Shown here: positions 11,678-11,984 of the stretch, piece after piece
Numbering within the stretch: the first letter of the stretch is position 1
Layout of the letters: each line of letters begins with the position of its first letter
Assembly: GCA_043101835.1 (NCBI GenBank)
Contig: JBICHM010000263.1
Location: forward strand, 1 to 11,984
Direction: 5' to 3'
Length of the DNA stretch: 11,984 nucleotides
Source: JBICHM01 sp043101835
GTDB taxonomy: Bacteria > Planctomycetota > Phycisphaerae > Phycisphaerales > UBA1924
Translations under genes and position numbers: made by a program
Notes under the pieces: generated by a model
Told to the model about the DNA's origin: nothing
Database searches by the model: none
Seen by the model: the letters and a program-made list of their open reading frames with translations, nothing else

Positions 11678-11984
11678 GGCGATCGACGATACTCCGCCCC
11701 CCGGGCGGACGCCAACGCGGCGGCACGGGTGCGCAGGGGGCCGCTGGGTTCTCCGGGCCCCGGCTCGCGCCGGTTCCCGCTGGCGGCGCGCGACGGGGCG
11801 AGGTCGGCAAAGGGCACGCTGACGGCGTCGAAGCGGTCGGCAGGCAGGCAGACGGTGCGCCACCGCGCGCTGCGTGGGCGCATCGCGCTCCGGTAGTCAT
11901 CGAGGGTGACGGCCCGGAGGGCGTACCAGCGGCTCTCGTGTTCGAAGATCTCCTCAAAAAGGGCGCCGGCGGGGCAGGCGTCGC
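11674..11984 (-). CDS. C-terminal part of an unidentified protein, start beyond the right edge
   Basis: The minus-strand frame is open from the window edge to TGA at 11674-11676, giving 102 visible residues. The first 60 look like a folded domain: ALFEEIFEHESRWYALRAV, then LDDYRSAMRPRSARWRTVCL, then DRFDAVSVPFADLAP. The last 35 residues are Pro/Gly/Arg/Ala-rich and probably disordered. I do not recognise the family, and there is no membrane segment in the visible part. Its stop codon overlaps the start of the 73-aa gene, which marks it as the upstream member of the small-protein operon. Starts inside this stretch (ATG 11883) would cut a continuous domain-like sequence, so a gene running in from outside is preferred. 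Confidence 0.72.
   Translation of the reverse strand, partial: DACPAGALFEEIFEHESRWYALRAVTLDDYRSAMRPRSARWRTVCLPADRFDAVSVPFADLAPSRAASGNRREPGPGEPSGPLRTRAAALASARGAEYRRSP

Noticed and set aside
1..11984. tRNA, rRNA, CRISPR, insertion sequence, phage or integration site
   Set aside because: Reading both strands I found no cloverleaf with a CCA-proximal consensus, no spaced direct repeats, no transposase or integrase, and no abrupt change in base composition.

Overview
The window is very GC-rich (about 70 %) and carries ordinary chromosomal genes of a free-living bacterium. I infer a planctomycete, most likely the Phycisphaerae lineage. The grounds are a secreted squalene-cyclase-fold repeat protein, an oversized signal peptidase I, a RicT/PSP1 protein with a long basic glycine-rich tail, and a run of tiny coupled envelope proteins, all in a GC-rich genome with few Shine-Dalgarno sites. 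No database search was possible, so the phylum is an inference. There is no tRNA, rRNA, CRISPR array, insertion sequence or phage gene, and no gene-free stretch over 300 bases.

Left block (1-3272, all minus strand, read right to left): rsmE (16S rRNA m3U1498 methyltransferase), a secreted prenyltransferase/squalene-oxidase-repeat protein, and an M32 carboxypeptidase (Taq type) whose C-terminus runs off the left edge. The last two each have a -10-like box and a short inverted repeat just ahead of the start codon.

Centre (3397 to about 7.7 kb, plus strand): an acidic protein with one C-terminal membrane segment, of unknown function; a D-2-hydroxyacid-dehydrogenase-fold protein in which two of three catalytic residues and the NAD-binding acidic residue are replaced; and a ComEC/Rec2 DNA-uptake channel. 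The comEC reading frame has no stop where homology should end and continues about 600 bases antisense into the next gene.

Right block (7722-11984, minus strand, read right to left): an incomplete unknown gene, three very small signal-peptide or membrane proteins (73, 103 and 112 aa) with stop/start overlaps or close spacing, then ricT, then a 523-aa signal peptidase I with a large insertion resembling a beta-sandwich. The four genes at the right edge look like one translationally coupled envelope operon.

The most notable points are the probable pseudo-dehydrogenase, the inserted domain in the signal peptidase, the comEC read-through over lepB, the coupled small-protein operon, and repeated TANNNT boxes very close to start codons that suggest short-leader or leaderless transcripts. 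I found no clearly new multi-gene defence or mobile system.
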